The translations under genes and the position numbers were made by a program. From positions 1 to 64,000 of the forward strand of contig NZ_JAUHTR010000015.1 of NCBI RefSeq assembly GCF_030418125.1: 64,000 nucleotides of DNA, given 5' to 3'. Below the pieces are notes generated by a model, which saw only the letters and a list, made by a program, of their open reading frames with translations, was not told the origin of the DNA and did no database searches. This DNA comes from Fictibacillus fluitans. Its GTDB lineage: Bacteria; Bacillota; Bacilli; Bacillales; Fictibacillaceae. Of this stretch, positions 42,008-52,165 are shown piece after piece. How positions within the stretch are numbered: position 1 is the stretch's first letter; the number at the start of each line of letters is the position of its first letter.

Positions 42008-42820
42008 TTATAAATTTTTGGAGTTGCGGTAGGCGCTGTGGTCCGTCGGGCCGACATACTCGTTCAAAGGGAAGGAGTGCCGGATTGCTTCTGTAATAAA
42101 GTCCTTGGCAACAGAAATGGCTTCTTTCACCGATTTTCCTTTTGCAAGCTCTGCTGCTACTGCGGAAGAATACGTACAGCCTGCACCGTGCGTGTAGGTG
42201 GTGTCAATGCGGTCAGATTCAAGAACATCGAATGTTTCTCCGTCAAATACTACATCGACTGCTTTTTCGTGTACGAGTTTGCCTCCGCCTTTTACGATGA
42301 CATACCTGGCACCTGCAGATTGGATTTTTTGCGCCGCTTCCTTCATTTCATCCACTGTTGTAATCGGAGACATTCCTGCGAGATGGGCTGCCTCAAACAA
42401 GTTCGGCGTCACGACCGTAGCACGCGGCACCAGAACGTTTTGAAGGGTGTCGGCGAGCTCGGGCTGAAGCGGTTCTGCGCCCTTGCAGACCATAACAGGG
42501 TCAACGACTACGTTTTTCAATTCATACTTGTCGATTACTTCAGCTGTCGCTTTTATGACATCAACTGAAGCGAGCATTCCCGTTTTCACTGCGTCAACAC
42601 CAATTCCTGCAAGTACGGTTTCTAGCTGTGCCTTGAATAGGTCAAGGGGCAGCAAAGTTACTTCGTGGAACCAGTCCCGCTTCGGATCCTGGGCCACAAT
42701 AACGTTAATGGCTGTCATCCCGTATACGCCGAGCTCCTGAAAGGTTTTTAAATCTGCCTGAATGCCTGCTCCGCCGCTAGTATCGGAACCGGCAATGGTT
42801 AATGCTTTATACATACTCAT
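42008..42820 (-). CDS. pdxK: Pyridoxine kinase (PdxK/ThiD-like)
   Basis: Phosphorylates pyridoxine/pyridoxal (and possibly hydroxymethylpyrimidine). The start SMYKALTIAGSDTSGGAGIQ, DPVMVCKG and the anion-hole motif THGAGCTYS are diagnostic of this ribokinase-like branch; the end, FPLNEYVGPTDHSAYRN, matches B. subtilis PdxK rather than ThiD. ATG 42820 follows AAGGAGAT; the frame is open to 42889 but that extension is hydrophobic and without a ribosome site. 270 residues. Confidence 0.85.
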   Translation of the reverse strand: MSMYKALTIAGSDTSGGAGIQADLKTFQELGVYGMTAINVIVAQDPKRDWFHEVTLLPLDLFKAQLETVLAGIGVDAVKTGMLASVDVIKATAEVIDKYELKNVVVDPVMVCKGAEPLQPELADTLQNVLVPRATVVTPNLFEAAHLAGMSPITTVDEMKEAAQKIQSAGARYVIVKGGGKLVHEKAVDVVFDGETFDVLESDRIDTTYTHGAGCTYSSAVAAELAKGKSVKEAISVAKDFITEAIRHSFPLNEYVGPTDHSAYRNSKNL

Positions 42821-43044
42821 TGTCCAATCTCCTTTTATGCCTTTTTGTATGATTATTATAAATGTAATTATAGCAATGATCTGATCCAAGACAAAGCCGC
42901 TGGCCTTCTTGGATGCTTTTTGCCCAATCGTTGTTTAGTTTGCCGGGAAAACGTGAAAAGTAGTAGCAGACGTTATTTCTTTGCTTCAAGCCTCCGGGTT
43001 ATGTTTTACTTAATAAATAAAAATAAAACGAGGAAGGTGTTCTT

Positions 43045-43551
43045 ATGCTGCGCAAGTTATTTGGAAAAAAAGAACAAGACACACCCACTGAAGAAGTTGT
43101 GGTTTCACCGTTAAATGGCCGAATTATTCCTCTCGAAGAAGTGCCTGACCCCGTTTTTTCTGAAAAAATGATGGGTGACGGTATTGCCGTCGTTCCGGAT
43201 GACGGTGAGCTGATGTCACCGGTCGATGGCGAGGTGCTCCAAGTATTTCCGACCAAGCATGCCGTCGGAATTAAAACCAAGACCGGTCTTGAGATTCTTA
43301 TTCACATCGGACTTGAAACGGTAATGATGAAAGGGGAAGGCTTTACCTCTCTTGTTAAAGAGGGAGACCGTGTGCGGGCAGGCCAGCCGTTGATTTCCTT
43401 TAACGTCGATCTCGTGAATGAAAAAGCAAAAAGCACGGTTACCCCCGTTATTATTACAAATGGCGAGAAAGCGGGCACTGTTGAAAAGCTCAGCCCGGAT
43501 CATGCTGAAGCTGGAACGACCCCGATTATGCGCATCACTGACATTAAATAA
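43045..43551 (+). CDS. crr: Glucose-type PTS enzyme IIA (Crr)
   Basis: A free-standing EIIA-Glc of 168 residues. VPDPVFSEKMMGDGIAV, TKHAVGIKT and the phosphorylation site ILIHIGLETV are present. It would accept phosphate from HPr and pass it to EIIBC subunits lacking their own IIA, and may act in regulation. ATG follows GAGGAAGG. It has its own terminator; no IIBC gene is nearby. Confidence 0.88.
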   Translation: MLRKLFGKKEQDTPTEEVVVSPLNGRIIPLEEVPDPVFSEKMMGDGIAVVPDDGELMSPVDGEVLQVFPTKHAVGIKTKTGLEILIHIGLETVMMKGEGFTSLVKEGDRVRAGQPLISFNVDLVNEKAKSTVTPVIITNGEKAGTVEKLSPDHAEAGTTPIMRITDIK

Positions 43552-43586
43552 CCAGGAAAGAAGAGTAATCTTCTTCCTGGCTTTTT
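43551..43586. terminator. Terminator between crr and metH
   Basis: CCAGGAAAGAAGA pairs with TCTTCTTCCTGG (one mismatch), followed by TTTTTTTA; it also lies at the end of metH on the minus strand. Confidence 0.75.
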
Positions 43587-46500
43587 TTATACCATTACAT
43601 TGAAGTAGCGGGCCTGCGGGTGGGAGAACACAAGGGCCGTTACCGACGCCTCAGGCTCCATCATAAAGCCCTCAGTGAGCTGAATGCCGATTTCCTCGGG
43701 CTGCAGAAGCTTAAACAGCTTTGCCTGGTCCTCGAGTTCAGGGCAGGCGGGATAGCCGAATGAGAAGCGCTGACCCTGATATCTTGCGGAGAACCGGTCC
43801 TGCATGGACATGCTGACAGGGTCAGGGAATCCCCATTTATCCCGCATCTGCCTGTGCACCAGCTCGGCGAGCCCTTCTGCCGTTTCAAGTGCCAGGGATT
43901 GTAATGCAAAGCTTTCGAGGAAACGGCCCTCAGCTTTGAGCTGTTGCGCCCGTTCACGAATGCCGCTTCCCGCTGTAACAGCGAAAAATCCGACATAGTC
44001 CATCTCGCCGCTCTCAACCGGTTTTGCATAATCTGCCAGACAAAGATGCGGCTCCCGGCTCTGGCGCGGAAAATCAAATGTTTCAATGATCCGGGACGTA
44101 TCTTCAGGATCGTAAATATATAATTTTTGGTCCTCGGACTGTGCAGGGAAAAACCGGTACATCGCTGCCGGGGCAATCAAGTTATTTTCCTGGCTGTCTT
44201 TTAAAAGCTGATCCACCGTTTCCTTTACTTCTAGCGCGCGTTCATCTTTTTCTGCAAGCAGACGCGATACCTTTCCTTTTACACCCAGGTGATGACCGAG
44301 CAGCATCTGCAAATTGATGTACGGAATGACAGAAGACAGAGGATAGGATTTGAATACGTGCCGCTCTGTATCTTTGGGAACAAAGACTTTCAGTGTCTGA
44401 TCCACAGAAGGACGGACCTTTACCGCAGTGGCAGCCGAACCGGCTGAACCCGCGGCAGGGAAGTCATCAGGCTCCTGTACGGGTGCCTTAATTACAGGTT
44501 TTTCAAACGTTTCTCCTTTTTGAAGCTTGTTCGCCAGGCTTAATCCGTCCATCGCATCCTTCGCATAAAGAACGGTGCCTTCATACTCGTTGGCAATCCG
44601 GTTTTCGGTGAATTTACGGGTTAAAGCCGCACCGCCTACGAGAATCGGAACAGATATGCCGGAATTTTTTAAGTCCGTAGCCGTCAGCACCATCTGCTGA
44701 GCAGATTTAACAAGCAGACCTGAAAGGCCGATCATATCAGGCTTTTCCTTTTGAATCGCCTGGATCAGTTCCTGTGGTGCGACCTTTATGCCAAGGTCAA
44801 CCACCTCATAGCCATTGTTTCCAAGAATAATGTCCACCAGATTCTTTCCGATATCATGAACGTCGCCTTTCACCGTGGCAAGCACTACTTTTCCTTTGGT
44901 GCTCGTTGCTCCTCCCTTTTCCATGTGGGGTTCGAGATGGGCGACAGCGGCTTTCATGACTTCCGCACTCTGCAGGACCTCGGCGACGATCAGCTGGTTA
45001 TCGTTAAACAGCCGGCCGACTTCTTCCATCCCCGCCATTAGCGGGCCGTTAATAATATCAAGCGGGGCGTCGTATTCTTTTAGCGCAAGGTCAAGGTCTG
45101 GAATAAGCCCTTCCTTTGTTCCTTCCACCACATAAAAGGCCAGACGTTCTGCGAGAGGGAGTGCCACAACGGGAGTTTTGGGTTCTTTTTTCTTGCCGCG
45201 GTAAAACTCCGTAAACTTGGCAAGGTTCTCATCATTCGTTTCGAAAAGCAGGGCTTTTGCGAGCTCCACTTCCTCCTGCGGGATGGAGGCAAAGCGTTCT
45301 AGCTTTTCAGTATTCACAATCGCGTAATCCAGTCCGGCCTGTGTGCAGTAATACAGATATACCGCATTTAAAATTTCGCGGCCAACGGGTGGCAGACCGA
45401 AGGATACGTTTGATATGCCGAGAATCGTCTGGCATTCAGGGAGCTGCTCTTTTAGCTGCCGGAGTCCTTCCACTGTCGCATTCGCAGACCCGATATACTG
45501 TTCATCACCGGTGCCGACAGGAAAGACAAGCGGATCAAATATGATATCGCTCGGTGCAATGCCGTATTTATTGACCAATAAATCGTACGAGCGTTTGGCG
45601 ATTTCCAGCTTGCGCTCGGCTGTTACACCCATCCCTTTTTCGTCAATAGTTCCGACAACCACGGCCGCTCCGTAACGGGAGACGATCGGTGCCACTTTTT
45701 CAAACCGTTCTTCGCCGTCTTCCAGGTTGATGGAGTTGATGATTGCTTTTCCCTGCGAGTATTTTAATGCTTTTTCAATAACCTGGTCGTCAGTTGAATC
45801 AATCACAAGCGGAACCTTAACTTTCTTGACGGCTTCTTTAATGAAATTCTCCATGTCCTCCAGTTCCTCACGGTCGGGGTCGGCCAGGCAGATATCAATG
45901 ACGTGTGCGCCCTTTTTTACCTGGGCACGCGCAATTTCCGAAGCTTCTTCAAACTTGCCTTCAGCGATCAAACGCTTGAATTTACGGGACCCGATGACGT
46001 TCGTCCGTTCGCCAACCATGAGCGGCCTCATGGAGGGGTCATCGTAAATAAGAGGTTCGATTCCGGAAACCACGTGGGAATGGCTCTCGGGAAGCTGCCT
46101 TGGTGACAGGGACTGCATGGCTTCAGCAATGGCCCGGATATGGTCCGGAGTGGTTCCGCAGCAGCCGCCGGCAATGTTCAGCCATCCTTCCTCGGCAAAC
46201 GCGCTGATTTTCTTTGCCAGCGTCTCAGGTGTTTCATGGTAATTTCCGTCTTCGTCCGGCAGGCCGGCGTTTGGATAACAGCTGACAGCGGAGAGCGCGA
46301 GTGAAGAAAGGGAACGAATATGGTCGGTCATAAATTCAGGACCTGTGGCACAATTCAAACCGACGGCGATTGGTTTCATGTGCTCCAGCGAGATGTAAAA
46401 GGCTTCGATCGACTGGCCGGCAAGCGTGGTTCCCATTGGCTCGATGGTTCCGGACACCATGAATGGCAGCTCTTTTCCTGTTGCTTTGAACGCTTGTTTA

Positions 46501-47030
46501 ATGCCGATAAATGCGGCTTTAACGTTCAGCATATCCTGACTCGTTTCCAAAAGAAGCAGGTCCGCTCCTCCGTCAATCAGACCGCGTGCCTGCTCTTCAT
46601 AGGAGGCTGTAAGCCCTTCAAAGGTGGCTCCACCTGTTACACTTAGCGTCTTCGTGGTCGGACCCATTGAACCTGCGACAAAGCGCGGCCATTCGGAGGT
46701 AGTAATTTGATCTGCCGCCTCGCGCGCAATTTCTGCTGCCACTTTATTCGTTTCGTAGGCCTTGTATCCGAGGCCATATTCATCGAGCACGATGTCTGTG
46801 GCTCCGAACGTATTGGTTTCAATGATGTCGGCACCGGCTTTCAAATATTGAAGATGAACATCGAGAATGACATCGGGACGGGTAAAATTCAGATTTTCAT
46901 TACAGCCTTCAAGATCTTCTCCGCCAAAGTCATCCGCTGTCAGGTCTGCTTGCTGGAGAATGGTACCCATCGCCCCGTCCATAACCAGTATTTTCTTCTT
47001 TAGCTGCTGTTCAAGGGTGATGTTAGACAT
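43587..47030 (-). CDS. metH: Cobalamin-dependent methionine synthase
   Basis: Transfers methyl from 5-methyl-THF to homocysteine through methylcobalamin. 1147 residues in the standard order: homocysteine domain (~1-310, zinc ligands in GLNCATGP and [11 protein letters not shown]), pterin-binding domain (~325-610), cap (~640-730), B12 domain with GDVHDIGKN (cobalt-ligating His) and GLSGLLVKS, and SAM-dependent reactivation domain (~880-1147). Its ATG overlaps the end of yitJ by 8 bases, so translation is coupled and both genes share one SAM riboswitch. Its B12 need contrasts with B. subtilis, which relies on MetE. Confidence 0.93.
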   Translation of the reverse strand: MSNITLEQQLKKKILVMDGAMGTILQQADLTADDFGGEDLEGCNENLNFTRPDVILDVHLQYLKAGADIIETNTFGATDIVLDEYGLGYKAYETNKVAAEIAREAADQITTSEWPRFVAGSMGPTTKTLSVTGGATFEGLTASYEEQARGLIDGGADLLLLETSQDMLNVKAAFIGIKQAFKATGKELPFMVSGTIEPMGTTLAGQSIEAFYISLEHMKPIAVGLNCATGPEFMTDHIRSLSSLALSAVSCYPNAGLPDEDGNYHETPETLAKKISAFAEEGWLNIAGGCCGTTPDHIRAIAEAMQSLSPRQLPESHSHVVSGIEPLIYDDPSMRPLMVGERTNVIGSRKFKRLIAEGKFEEASEIARAQVKKGAHVIDICLADPDREELEDMENFIKEAVKKVKVPLVIDSTDDQVIEKALKYSQGKAIINSINLEDGEERFEKVAPIVSRYGAAVVVGTIDEKGMGVTAERKLEIAKRSYDLLVNKYGIAPSDIIFDPLVFPVGTGDEQYIGSANATVEGLRQLKEQLPECQTILGISNVSFGLPPVGREILNAVYLYYCTQAGLDYAIVNTEKLERFASIPQEEVELAKALLFETNDENLAKFTEFYRGKKKEPKTPVVALPLAERLAFYVVEGTKEGLIPDLDLALKEYDAPLDIINGPLMAGMEEVGRLFNDNQLIVAEVLQSAEVMKAAVAHLEPHMEKGGATSTKGKVVLATVKGDVHDIGKNLVDIILGNNGYEVVDLGIKVAPQELIQAIQKEKPDMIGLSGLLVKSAQQMVLTATDLKNSGISVPILVGGAALTRKFTENRIANEYEGTVLYAKDAMDGLSLANKLQKGETFEKPVIKAPVQEPDDFPAAGSAGSAATAVKVRPSVDQTLKVFVPKDTERHVFKSYPLSSVIPYINLQMLLGHHLGVKGKVSRLLAEKDERALEVKETVDQLLKDSQENNLIAPAAMYRFFPAQSEDQKLYIYDPEDTSRIIETFDFPRQSREPHLCLADYAKPVESGEMDYVGFFAVTAGSGIRERAQQLKAEGRFLESFALQSLALETAEGLAELVHRQMRDKWGFPDPVSMSMQDRFSARYQGQRFSFGYPACPELEDQAKLFKLLQPEEIGIQLTEGFMMEPEASVTALVFSHPQARYFNVMV

Positions 47031-48870
47031 TTTGAATCCTCCTTACATTTTGTGGGGCAATATCATACGCATATTGCGTAAGTTCAACGGTCAGCTCATA
47101 GCGCATAAATGGTGTGATCAAATAGATGCCGTTGAAGAGTTCTGTGGCCGCATCAATCAATGATTTTGAGATCGCCAATCCCTCACGCGCTGCGGCTAAA
47201 GGGTCATCCTTAAGCTCCGCCATCCGGTTTCTTACTTCCTCGCTCAGCTTGATGCCGGGCACTTCATAATGAAGGAAATCGGCGTTGCGGCTTGATGTCA
47301 GCGGCATAATGCCAACATAGACCGGAACCGGCAGATCTTTTACCGCCTCATGAAACTGCAGCAGTTTTTCCTCGGAATAGACAGGCTGGCTGATAAAATA
47401 ATCGGCACCCGCTTCTATTTTTTTCTCTGCGCGCTGAACGGCGCGGTCAAGAGCTTTTACATTCGGATTAAAGGCGGCTCCCACGGTAAATTGTGTTTTC
47501 TCTCCCAGGTCTTTTCCGGAGAGGGAAACTCCTTCGTTAAACTGCTTGATCATTTTGATCAACTCGATCGATGTCACATCATATACGCTGGAGGCACCCG
47601 GAAAATCTCCAACCTTTGCAGGATCGCCGGTAATGGCCAGAATGTCGTGAAGACCAAGCGTATGAAGACCCATTAAATGCGATTGAAGGCCAATGATGTT
47701 CCGGTCCCTGCAGGCCAGGTGGACGATTGGTTGCACACCAGTCTGCGCTTTAGCAAGAGAGGACAGGGAGGTGTTGCAGATTCTTGGTGATGCCAAGGAG
47801 TTGTCTGCCAGCGTAATCGCATCTGCGCCTGCTTCTTTCAGAGCTTTGGCACCTTCAAAAAATCGCGTTGTATCCAGCTTTCTGGGAGGATCGAGCTCCA
47901 CGATGACCGAGCGGCGCTCCTGCAGAATTTCCGGCAAAGAGATTTGGGGTTTCTGTCCGGACGATGCCACGGCAATGGGCTCTGGCCGCTGTCGCACATT
48001 TTTTTCGGTAACAGGCGGGAGTCCGTTCAGTTCCTTAGCAAAAGCTTCAATGTGAGCCGGCGTTGTCCCGCAGCAGCCGCCGAGAAGACGGATCCCCTGA
48101 TTTCTGAAAAGAGATGCGCTGTTCTTAAAATACTCCGCATCGCCTTCAAATTGAAACTTGCCGTCCACATAGGAGGGAAGACTCGCATTGGGATAGGCCG
48201 AAAGAAAAGCGTGCTTTGGAATCTCGACTTCCTCCAGCGTTTTAATCATGTGAAAAGGGCCAAGCCGGCAGTTGAGCCCGACAACATCCGATCCCAGCTC
48301 TTCCAGCCGCTTGATCGCCGTATTGACAGGGGTTCTGTCATTTAATACTCCAACCTCCTGCAAGGAAATCTGCGAGATAATCGGCACATCCGTTTGACTC
48401 CGGGCGATTTTAAGCATCGCTTCAAGCTCTTCCAGATCATAGAAGGTTTCCAGAAGAATCCCGTCCACACCCTCCAGGAGAAGGCAGTACAGCTGCTCCC
48501 TGAAGCTTCTTTTAATTTCTTCAAGAGACAAGGAACTCGGACCGGTTCCCCGTATGCCTCCAATGGTTCCCAGTACATACGCATTGCCCCCGGCTGCTTT
48601 TTTTGCAAGTGAAACGGCTGCACTGTTTAGTTCTTTTACCTGCTCCTCCAGTCCGTACCGCTGCAGCTTAATATAGTTGGCGCTGTAAGTATTGGTCTGG
48701 ATGACGTGTGCACCCGCCTGAACATAAGCTTGATGAATCGACTGGATTTGTTCAGGGTGAGACAGATTCAGCTGCTCAAAACAGCAGTCGGTTCCATAGG
48801 AATATAGCAGCGTTCCCATGGCTCCGTCGGCAATCAAAATCTTGCTTTCCAGGTCTTTCAATAATCCCAT
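47023..48870 (-). CDS. yitJ: Homocysteine S-methyltransferase / methylene-THF reductase fusion (YitJ)
   Basis: A 615-residue bifunctional protein. The N-terminal ~330 residues are a homocysteine methyltransferase domain ([29 protein letters not shown]), and the C-terminal ~280 residues a MetF-type methylene-THF reductase ([29 protein letters not shown]). The reductase half makes 5-methyl-THF for MetH. ATG 48870 follows AGGAGG; the frame stays open to 48978 but that part is the riboswitch terminator. It is the first gene under the SAM riboswitch. Confidence 0.92.
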   Translation of the reverse strand: MGLLKDLESKILIADGAMGTLLYSYGTDCCFEQLNLSHPEQIQSIHQAYVQAGAHVIQTNTYSANYIKLQRYGLEEQVKELNSAAVSLAKKAAGGNAYVLGTIGGIRGTGPSSLSLEEIKRSFREQLYCLLLEGVDGILLETFYDLEELEAMLKIARSQTDVPIISQISLQEVGVLNDRTPVNTAIKRLEELGSDVVGLNCRLGPFHMIKTLEEVEIPKHAFLSAYPNASLPSYVDGKFQFEGDAEYFKNSASLFRNQGIRLLGGCCGTTPAHIEAFAKELNGLPPVTEKNVRQRPEPIAVASSGQKPQISLPEILQERRSVIVELDPPRKLDTTRFFEGAKALKEAGADAITLADNSLASPRICNTSLSSLAKAQTGVQPIVHLACRDRNIIGLQSHLMGLHTLGLHDILAITGDPAKVGDFPGASSVYDVTSIELIKMIKQFNEGVSLSGKDLGEKTQFTVGAAFNPNVKALDRAVQRAEKKIEAGADYFISQPVYSEEKLLQFHEAVKDLPVPVYVGIMPLTSSRNADFLHYEVPGIKLSEEVRNRMAELKDDPLAAAREGLAISKSLIDAATELFNGIYLITPFMRYELTVELTQYAYDIAPQNVRRIQNV

Positions 48871-48912
48871 TATGAGTCCTCCTGTTGGTTCGGTATCTTC
48901 CAGTGGCCCAAA

Positions 48913-49080
48913 AAATAAAAAAAGCCTTCTTAAAGAAGAAGACTTTGAACATTCCATGTCATTCTTCTTATCTTTCAAGTTCTAAAAATAGAACTTGTTG
49001 GACTTAGCACCTTTTCAGCTCGTAAAAACTGAAGGTTGCTGAGGTGTCAACGGGCCATTCCCTTAACCTCTCTGGATAAG
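48913..49080 (-). promoter_or_regulatory. SAM-I riboswitch (S-box) with terminator, controlling yitJ-metH
   Basis: On the minus strand the aptamer runs from CTTATCCAGAGAGGTTAAGG (49080) to GATAAG (48967), with the P1 pairing CTTATC/GATAAG, the conserved AGAGAGG core, GGCCC, and the TCAGCAACC segment. Downstream, AAGTCTTCTT pairs with AAGAAGGCTT followed by TTTTTTT, an intrinsic terminator (48913-48945). High SAM would stabilise the aptamer and terminate. A TTGTAA / TATAGC promoter pair lies just upstream on the minus strand. Confidence 0.93.
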
Positions 49081-49191
49081 AAACCAAATTGCTATAAAAT
49101 TAGTTCTTTATACCTTACAATAATTATTAGAACATTTCAATAGCTTTTTGCAATCTTGCTGATAAGGTGCTAAACAGGAGGAATATGGACG

Positions 49192-50121
49192 ATGAAGAAG
49201 TTCGCCAACCTTGACGACATTCAAAATACACATACATTTAAAGATTTACTCCGCTGGCAGAGGGAGAGGCGCAACAATAAAAAGGATTTGACCCAACAAA
49301 TTCAGCAGAGTCCGGCAAAGGAGCCTGAAAGATTAAGAGAAAATCGCAGCGACAGCTCGATTACCTGGATCGGCCACTCTACCTTTCTTTTACAGATAGG
49401 CGGGCTGAATATCCTTACAGACCCGGTATGGGCGGCCAAAATGGGAATGCAAAAAAGGCTCACCGCCCCCGGACTCTCTATCAATCAGCTGCCGGAAATT
49501 GATCTTGTCCTCATCTCCCACGGGCATTATGACCATCTCGATTTCAACAGCATCAAACAGCTAAAAGGAAAAATCTCCTTTTATGTGCCTGCCGGACTTA
49601 AAGCTCTGTTTCGAAAAAAAGGCTATCAAACAGTAACAGAGACTAATTGGTGGGAGGAATTTGTGGACAGGGGAATAAAAGTCACCTTTGTTCCTGCACA
49701 GCACTGGACGCGCAGGAGCGCTTTTGATATGAATACATCCCATTGGGGAGGCTGGGTCATCGAAGACATGAAAACGGGAGAAAGCATTTATTTTGCAGGG
49801 GACAGCGGTTATTTTCGCGGATTCCGTGAAATCGGGGAACGGTTGAAGCCGGATACCGTGCTTATGCCGATCGGCGCTTATGAACCGGAGTGGTTTATGA
49901 AGGTTTCCCACATTAATCCGGAAGATGCCGTAAGAGCGTTTCTGGAAACCGGCGCCAAGAATTTCATTCCCATGCACTATGGCGCTTACCGTTTGGCGGA
50001 TGATACCGGGCCGGAAGCTCTTGAGCGGCTTGAAAAAGAGTGGGAAAAACAGGGGCTGGAAGAGGAGAGGCTGAAGGTTCTTTCGCTTGGAGAAACGTTT
50101 TGGAAGAAGCCGGTTACGTAA
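49192..50121 (+). CDS. Metallo-beta-lactamase-fold hydrolase, NAPE-PLD-like
   Basis: A 309-residue zinc hydrolase. Metal motif H110-G-H112-Y-D114-H115, further ligand in PAQHWTRR, then WGGWVIED, FAGDSGYFR and final MHYGAY. The QHW and GDSGY segments match the NAPE-hydrolysing phospholipase D-like branch. Bacterial members' substrate is unknown. The first ~50 residues are charged, with no signal peptide. ATG follows AGGAGGA. It precedes the sigma-K germination genes but appears independent. Confidence 0.8.
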   Translation: MKKFANLDDIQNTHTFKDLLRWQRERRNNKKDLTQQIQQSPAKEPERLRENRSDSSITWIGHSTFLLQIGGLNILTDPVWAAKMGMQKRLTAPGLSINQLPEIDLVLISHGHYDHLDFNSIKQLKGKISFYVPAGLKALFRKKGYQTVTETNWWEEFVDRGIKVTFVPAQHWTRRSAFDMNTSHWGGWVIEDMKTGESIYFAGDSGYFRGFREIGERLKPDTVLMPIGAYEPEWFMKVSHINPEDAVRAFLETGAKNFIPMHYGAYRLADDTGPEALERLEKEWEKQGLEEERLKVLSLGETFWKKPVT

Positions 50122-50144
50122 TTTTCAGAGAGCAGTGGATTTTC

Positions 50145-50172
50145 ACAACTAAGGGACATTTATCATACACTA
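50145..50172 (+). promoter_or_regulatory. Sigma-K promoter of the gerP-like gene trio
   Basis: ACA (50145-50147), 16-base spacer, CATACACTA (50164-50172): full agreement with the sigma-K consensus AC-16/17-CATAnnnTA. The start codon of the first gene is 30 bases downstream. Confidence 0.65.
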
Positions 50173-50201
50173 CACTAACACTTTTAAAGGTGGAGATAGC
50201 A

Positions 50202-50450
50202 ATGGGGTGCATGGTAAATATCTATTATTTAAAGATAAACAGCCTGGCGAGCAACAGTTCATTGAATTTGGGATCCACATTCCATAACAGCCATACGGCC
50301 AATACCAAATCGACAGGGGACAACAGTTCTGTAGGTGACCATTCCCCTGCCGAAGCGATGATGAAAAATATGGTATTCGATCCGGATGTTAACGATCAGA
50401 ACGAATATGCAAACGCGGATACTGCGTATACGAGCCAAAATCATTCGTAG
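50202..50450 (+). CDS. GerPA/GerPF-family-like spore protein, paralogue 1
   Basis: 82 residues, ATG 50202 after AGGTGGAG. It contains INSLASNSSLNLGSTFHNSHTANTKSTG, which is the GerPA/GerPF-like core of a short beta-strand segment, Gly, then a Ser/Thr-rich region, and ends in FDPDVNDQNEYAN. It is followed by two paralogues, all with HNSHTANTKS. A sigma-K promoter precedes it, so expression in the mother cell is likely. Role in germinant passage through the coat is inferred from the family. Confidence 0.65.
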   Translation: MGCMVNIYYLKINSLASNSSLNLGSTFHNSHTANTKSTGDNSSVGDHSPAEAMMKNMVFDPDVNDQNEYANADTAYTSQNHS

Positions 50451-50487
50451 CTGATAACATTATTACTTTATGAAGGGAGGCCACCTT

Positions 50488-50730
50488 ATGCCCTACCTCT
50501 TTAACATTTTTAACATCAAAACGAACGGTGTCACCATGAACGGTAACATTGATATTGGTCCCACGGTGCATAACAGCCATACTGCCAACACAAAATCCGT
50601 CGGTTCCACCGTTTCATTGGGTGACTTTTCACCTTCAACCGGTTTCATGGTAAACAGCAATTTCGATCCGGATATCAGCGACCAGGATCAAATCGCGAAC
50701 CCGTCCGCTCCAATTGTCGCCCAGCCGTAA
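50488..50730 (+). CDS. GerPA/GerPF-family-like spore protein, paralogue 2
   Basis: 80 residues, ATG 50488 with AAGGGAGG upstream (ATG 50470 lies before that site and is rejected). Contains NGVTMNGNIDIGPTVHNSH and NTKSVGSTVSLGDFSPS, ending with FDPDISDQDQIAN. It shares HNSHTANTKSxG with its neighbours. Gap to paralogue 1 is 37 bases, so one transcript is likely. Confidence 0.65.
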   Translation: MPYLFNIFNIKTNGVTMNGNIDIGPTVHNSHTANTKSVGSTVSLGDFSPSTGFMVNSNFDPDISDQDQIANPSAPIVAQP

Positions 50731-50830
50731 CGATTGTCCGCCTGTTTTTCCCTGAATGGGGCAGTCTGTCCAAGCAGCTTTTTGTTCAAGCCATACACTG
50801 AAGGTAAAGACAAAAAGGGATGGAACAGAT

Positions 50831-51067
50831 TTGCGTTATTCTTTTAAAATCGGCAGGATCAGTGTGAACGGTGTCACGATGAACGGTAACCTTGATATTG
50901 GAACCACCATTCAAAACAGCCATACGGCTAATACAAAATCGGTGGGTGCCGTCATCGCGTTTGGCGATTGTTCGGATGCCTGTGCCTATATGCTGAATTT
51001 TAACGAAGACAACGATGTAAACGATATGATTCAGAGTGAAGGACAGGGCGGCGGACAGCAAAAATGA
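50831..51067 (+). CDS. GerPA/GerPF-family-like spore protein, paralogue 3
   Basis: 78 residues. TTG 50831 chosen because AAAGGGATGG lies upstream and the paralogue alignment (SVNGVTMNGNLDIGTTIQNS, then HTANTKSVG) begins after it; the frame opens at 50756 without a ribosome site. Has an extra Cys pair (DCSDACAY) not seen in the others. It ends at a strong terminator, closing the trio. Confidence 0.6.
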   Translation: MRYSFKIGRISVNGVTMNGNLDIGTTIQNSHTANTKSVGAVIAFGDCSDACAYMLNFNEDNDVNDMIQSEGQGGGQQK

Positions 51068-51082
51068 ATAGCAACAAGGAAA

Positions 51083-51113
51083 GGCGCCCTGCTTTGAATG
51101 GGGCGCTTTTTTA
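51083..51113 (+). terminator. Terminator after the gerP-like trio
   Basis: GCGCCC/GGGCGC stem (TGCTTTGAATG loop) followed by six T. Confidence 0.8.
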
Positions 51114-51160
51114 TATGCTGGCAGATGGCCGGGGGGAGCGTTGTTGACATAACGAGCTTT

Positions 51161-51231
51161 TGGCGGGTAAAAGGTTGATTATGGCGGGTATTTAAAAATA
51201 ATGGCGGGTAACCAGCACAAAATGGCGGGTA
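51161..51231. repeat. Short phased repeat array, TGGCGGGTA core
   Basis: TGGCGGGTA occurs at 51161, 51182, 51202 and 51223, i.e. spaced 21, 20 and 21 bases; the DNA between differs. The array stands in the gap between the gerP-like terminator and the serine hydrolase gene. It has the same 21-base period and a similar core (TGGC..GTAA) as the array at 61112-61184. Confidence 0.75.
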
Positions 51232-51335
51232 AACGAAGAGAACCGCGTGTATTTCAAAACCAAACACAGGCAGGAGTCCGCGACCCGAAAAAAGAACTGT
51301 AATTACAGGAAGGCAGCAGAAGAAAGGAGCAGGAA

Positions 51336-52130
51336 ATGACGTTAGATGAGCTAAGAAACAGGGTAAATGGCATTATTGGCTCCCTTAATGGGGAATTTGC
51401 CTACTATATTGAAACCGATGAAGGATACATAGGTGAAAAAGAAGAAAAGGTGTTCCCGGCGGCAAGCCTCATCAAGCTGCCGATCATGATTGAGGCCTTT
51501 CGGCAGAGGGAAGCAGGTGTGCTTGACCTGACAAAGCCTTTAAACATTGCGCAAAAGGACAAGGTGGGCGGAGCGGGAGTAATTAACCAGTTATCGCCGA
51601 GTGCCTCGCTTACCGTTCTGGATGTGCTAACCTTAATGATTACGGTATCGGATAACACGGCAGCAAACATAATGATTGAAAAGGCAGGCAAAGAACCAAT
51701 TAATGCCCTGCTTGCGGAACTTCAATGCCGCCAAACCGTACTGCAAAGAAAGCTCATGGATTTTCAAGCGATCGAAGAGGGGAAGAACAATTACACGTCC
51801 GCAAAAGACGCTGTTCATCTTCTGAGAGAAATTCATCACGGAAAGCTTCTGCAAAACGACAGCAGAAAAACCATGCTGAACATTTTACGAAATCAGCAGT
51901 TTCGGCATAAACTTCCGGGGAGCATGGACGAGGAAGTCATCATGATTGCCAATAAGACAGGCGAGCTTCAGGGTACAGAGCATGATGCCGCAATAGCTGA
52001 GTATCAGGGAAGAGCCATTATCGCGGCTGTGCTCACGAAAAATCTCAAGAATGAAGCCGATGCACGGCACAAGCTTGCAGAAATCGGGATGGTGATTCAG
52101 GACTATTTAATGATTGTTCAAAAAAATTAG
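51336..52130 (+). CDS. Class A beta-lactamase-fold serine hydrolase, cytosolic
   Basis: 264 residues. Active-site SxxK in AASLIKLP, SDN in VSDNTAAN, and KTG in NKTGEL are all present. There is no signal peptide and the omega-loop region (LMDFQAIEEGKNNYTS) lacks a clear equivalent of catalytic Glu166, so it is unlikely to be an efficient beta-lactamase. Such proteins are common in bacilli and uncharacterised. ATG follows AAAGGAGCAGG. Confidence 0.82.
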   Translation: MTLDELRNRVNGIIGSLNGEFAYYIETDEGYIGEKEEKVFPAASLIKLPIMIEAFRQREAGVLDLTKPLNIAQKDKVGGAGVINQLSPSASLTVLDVLTLMITVSDNTAANIMIEKAGKEPINALLAELQCRQTVLQRKLMDFQAIEEGKNNYTSAKDAVHLLREIHHGKLLQNDSRKTMLNILRNQQFRHKLPGSMDEEVIMIANKTGELQGTEHDAAIAEYQGRAIIAAVLTKNLKNEADARHKLAEIGMVIQDYLMIVQKN

Positions 52131-52165
52131 AAAAAAGCTTTTGGTTTTTCGACATAAAATGATAA

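Noticed and set aside
48871-48978. Extension of yitJ upstream
   Set aside because: It would translate the riboswitch terminator; AGGAGG points to ATG 48870.
51161-51231. CRISPR array
   Set aside because: Repeat of 9 bases and 20-21-base period are too short, and no cas genes are present.
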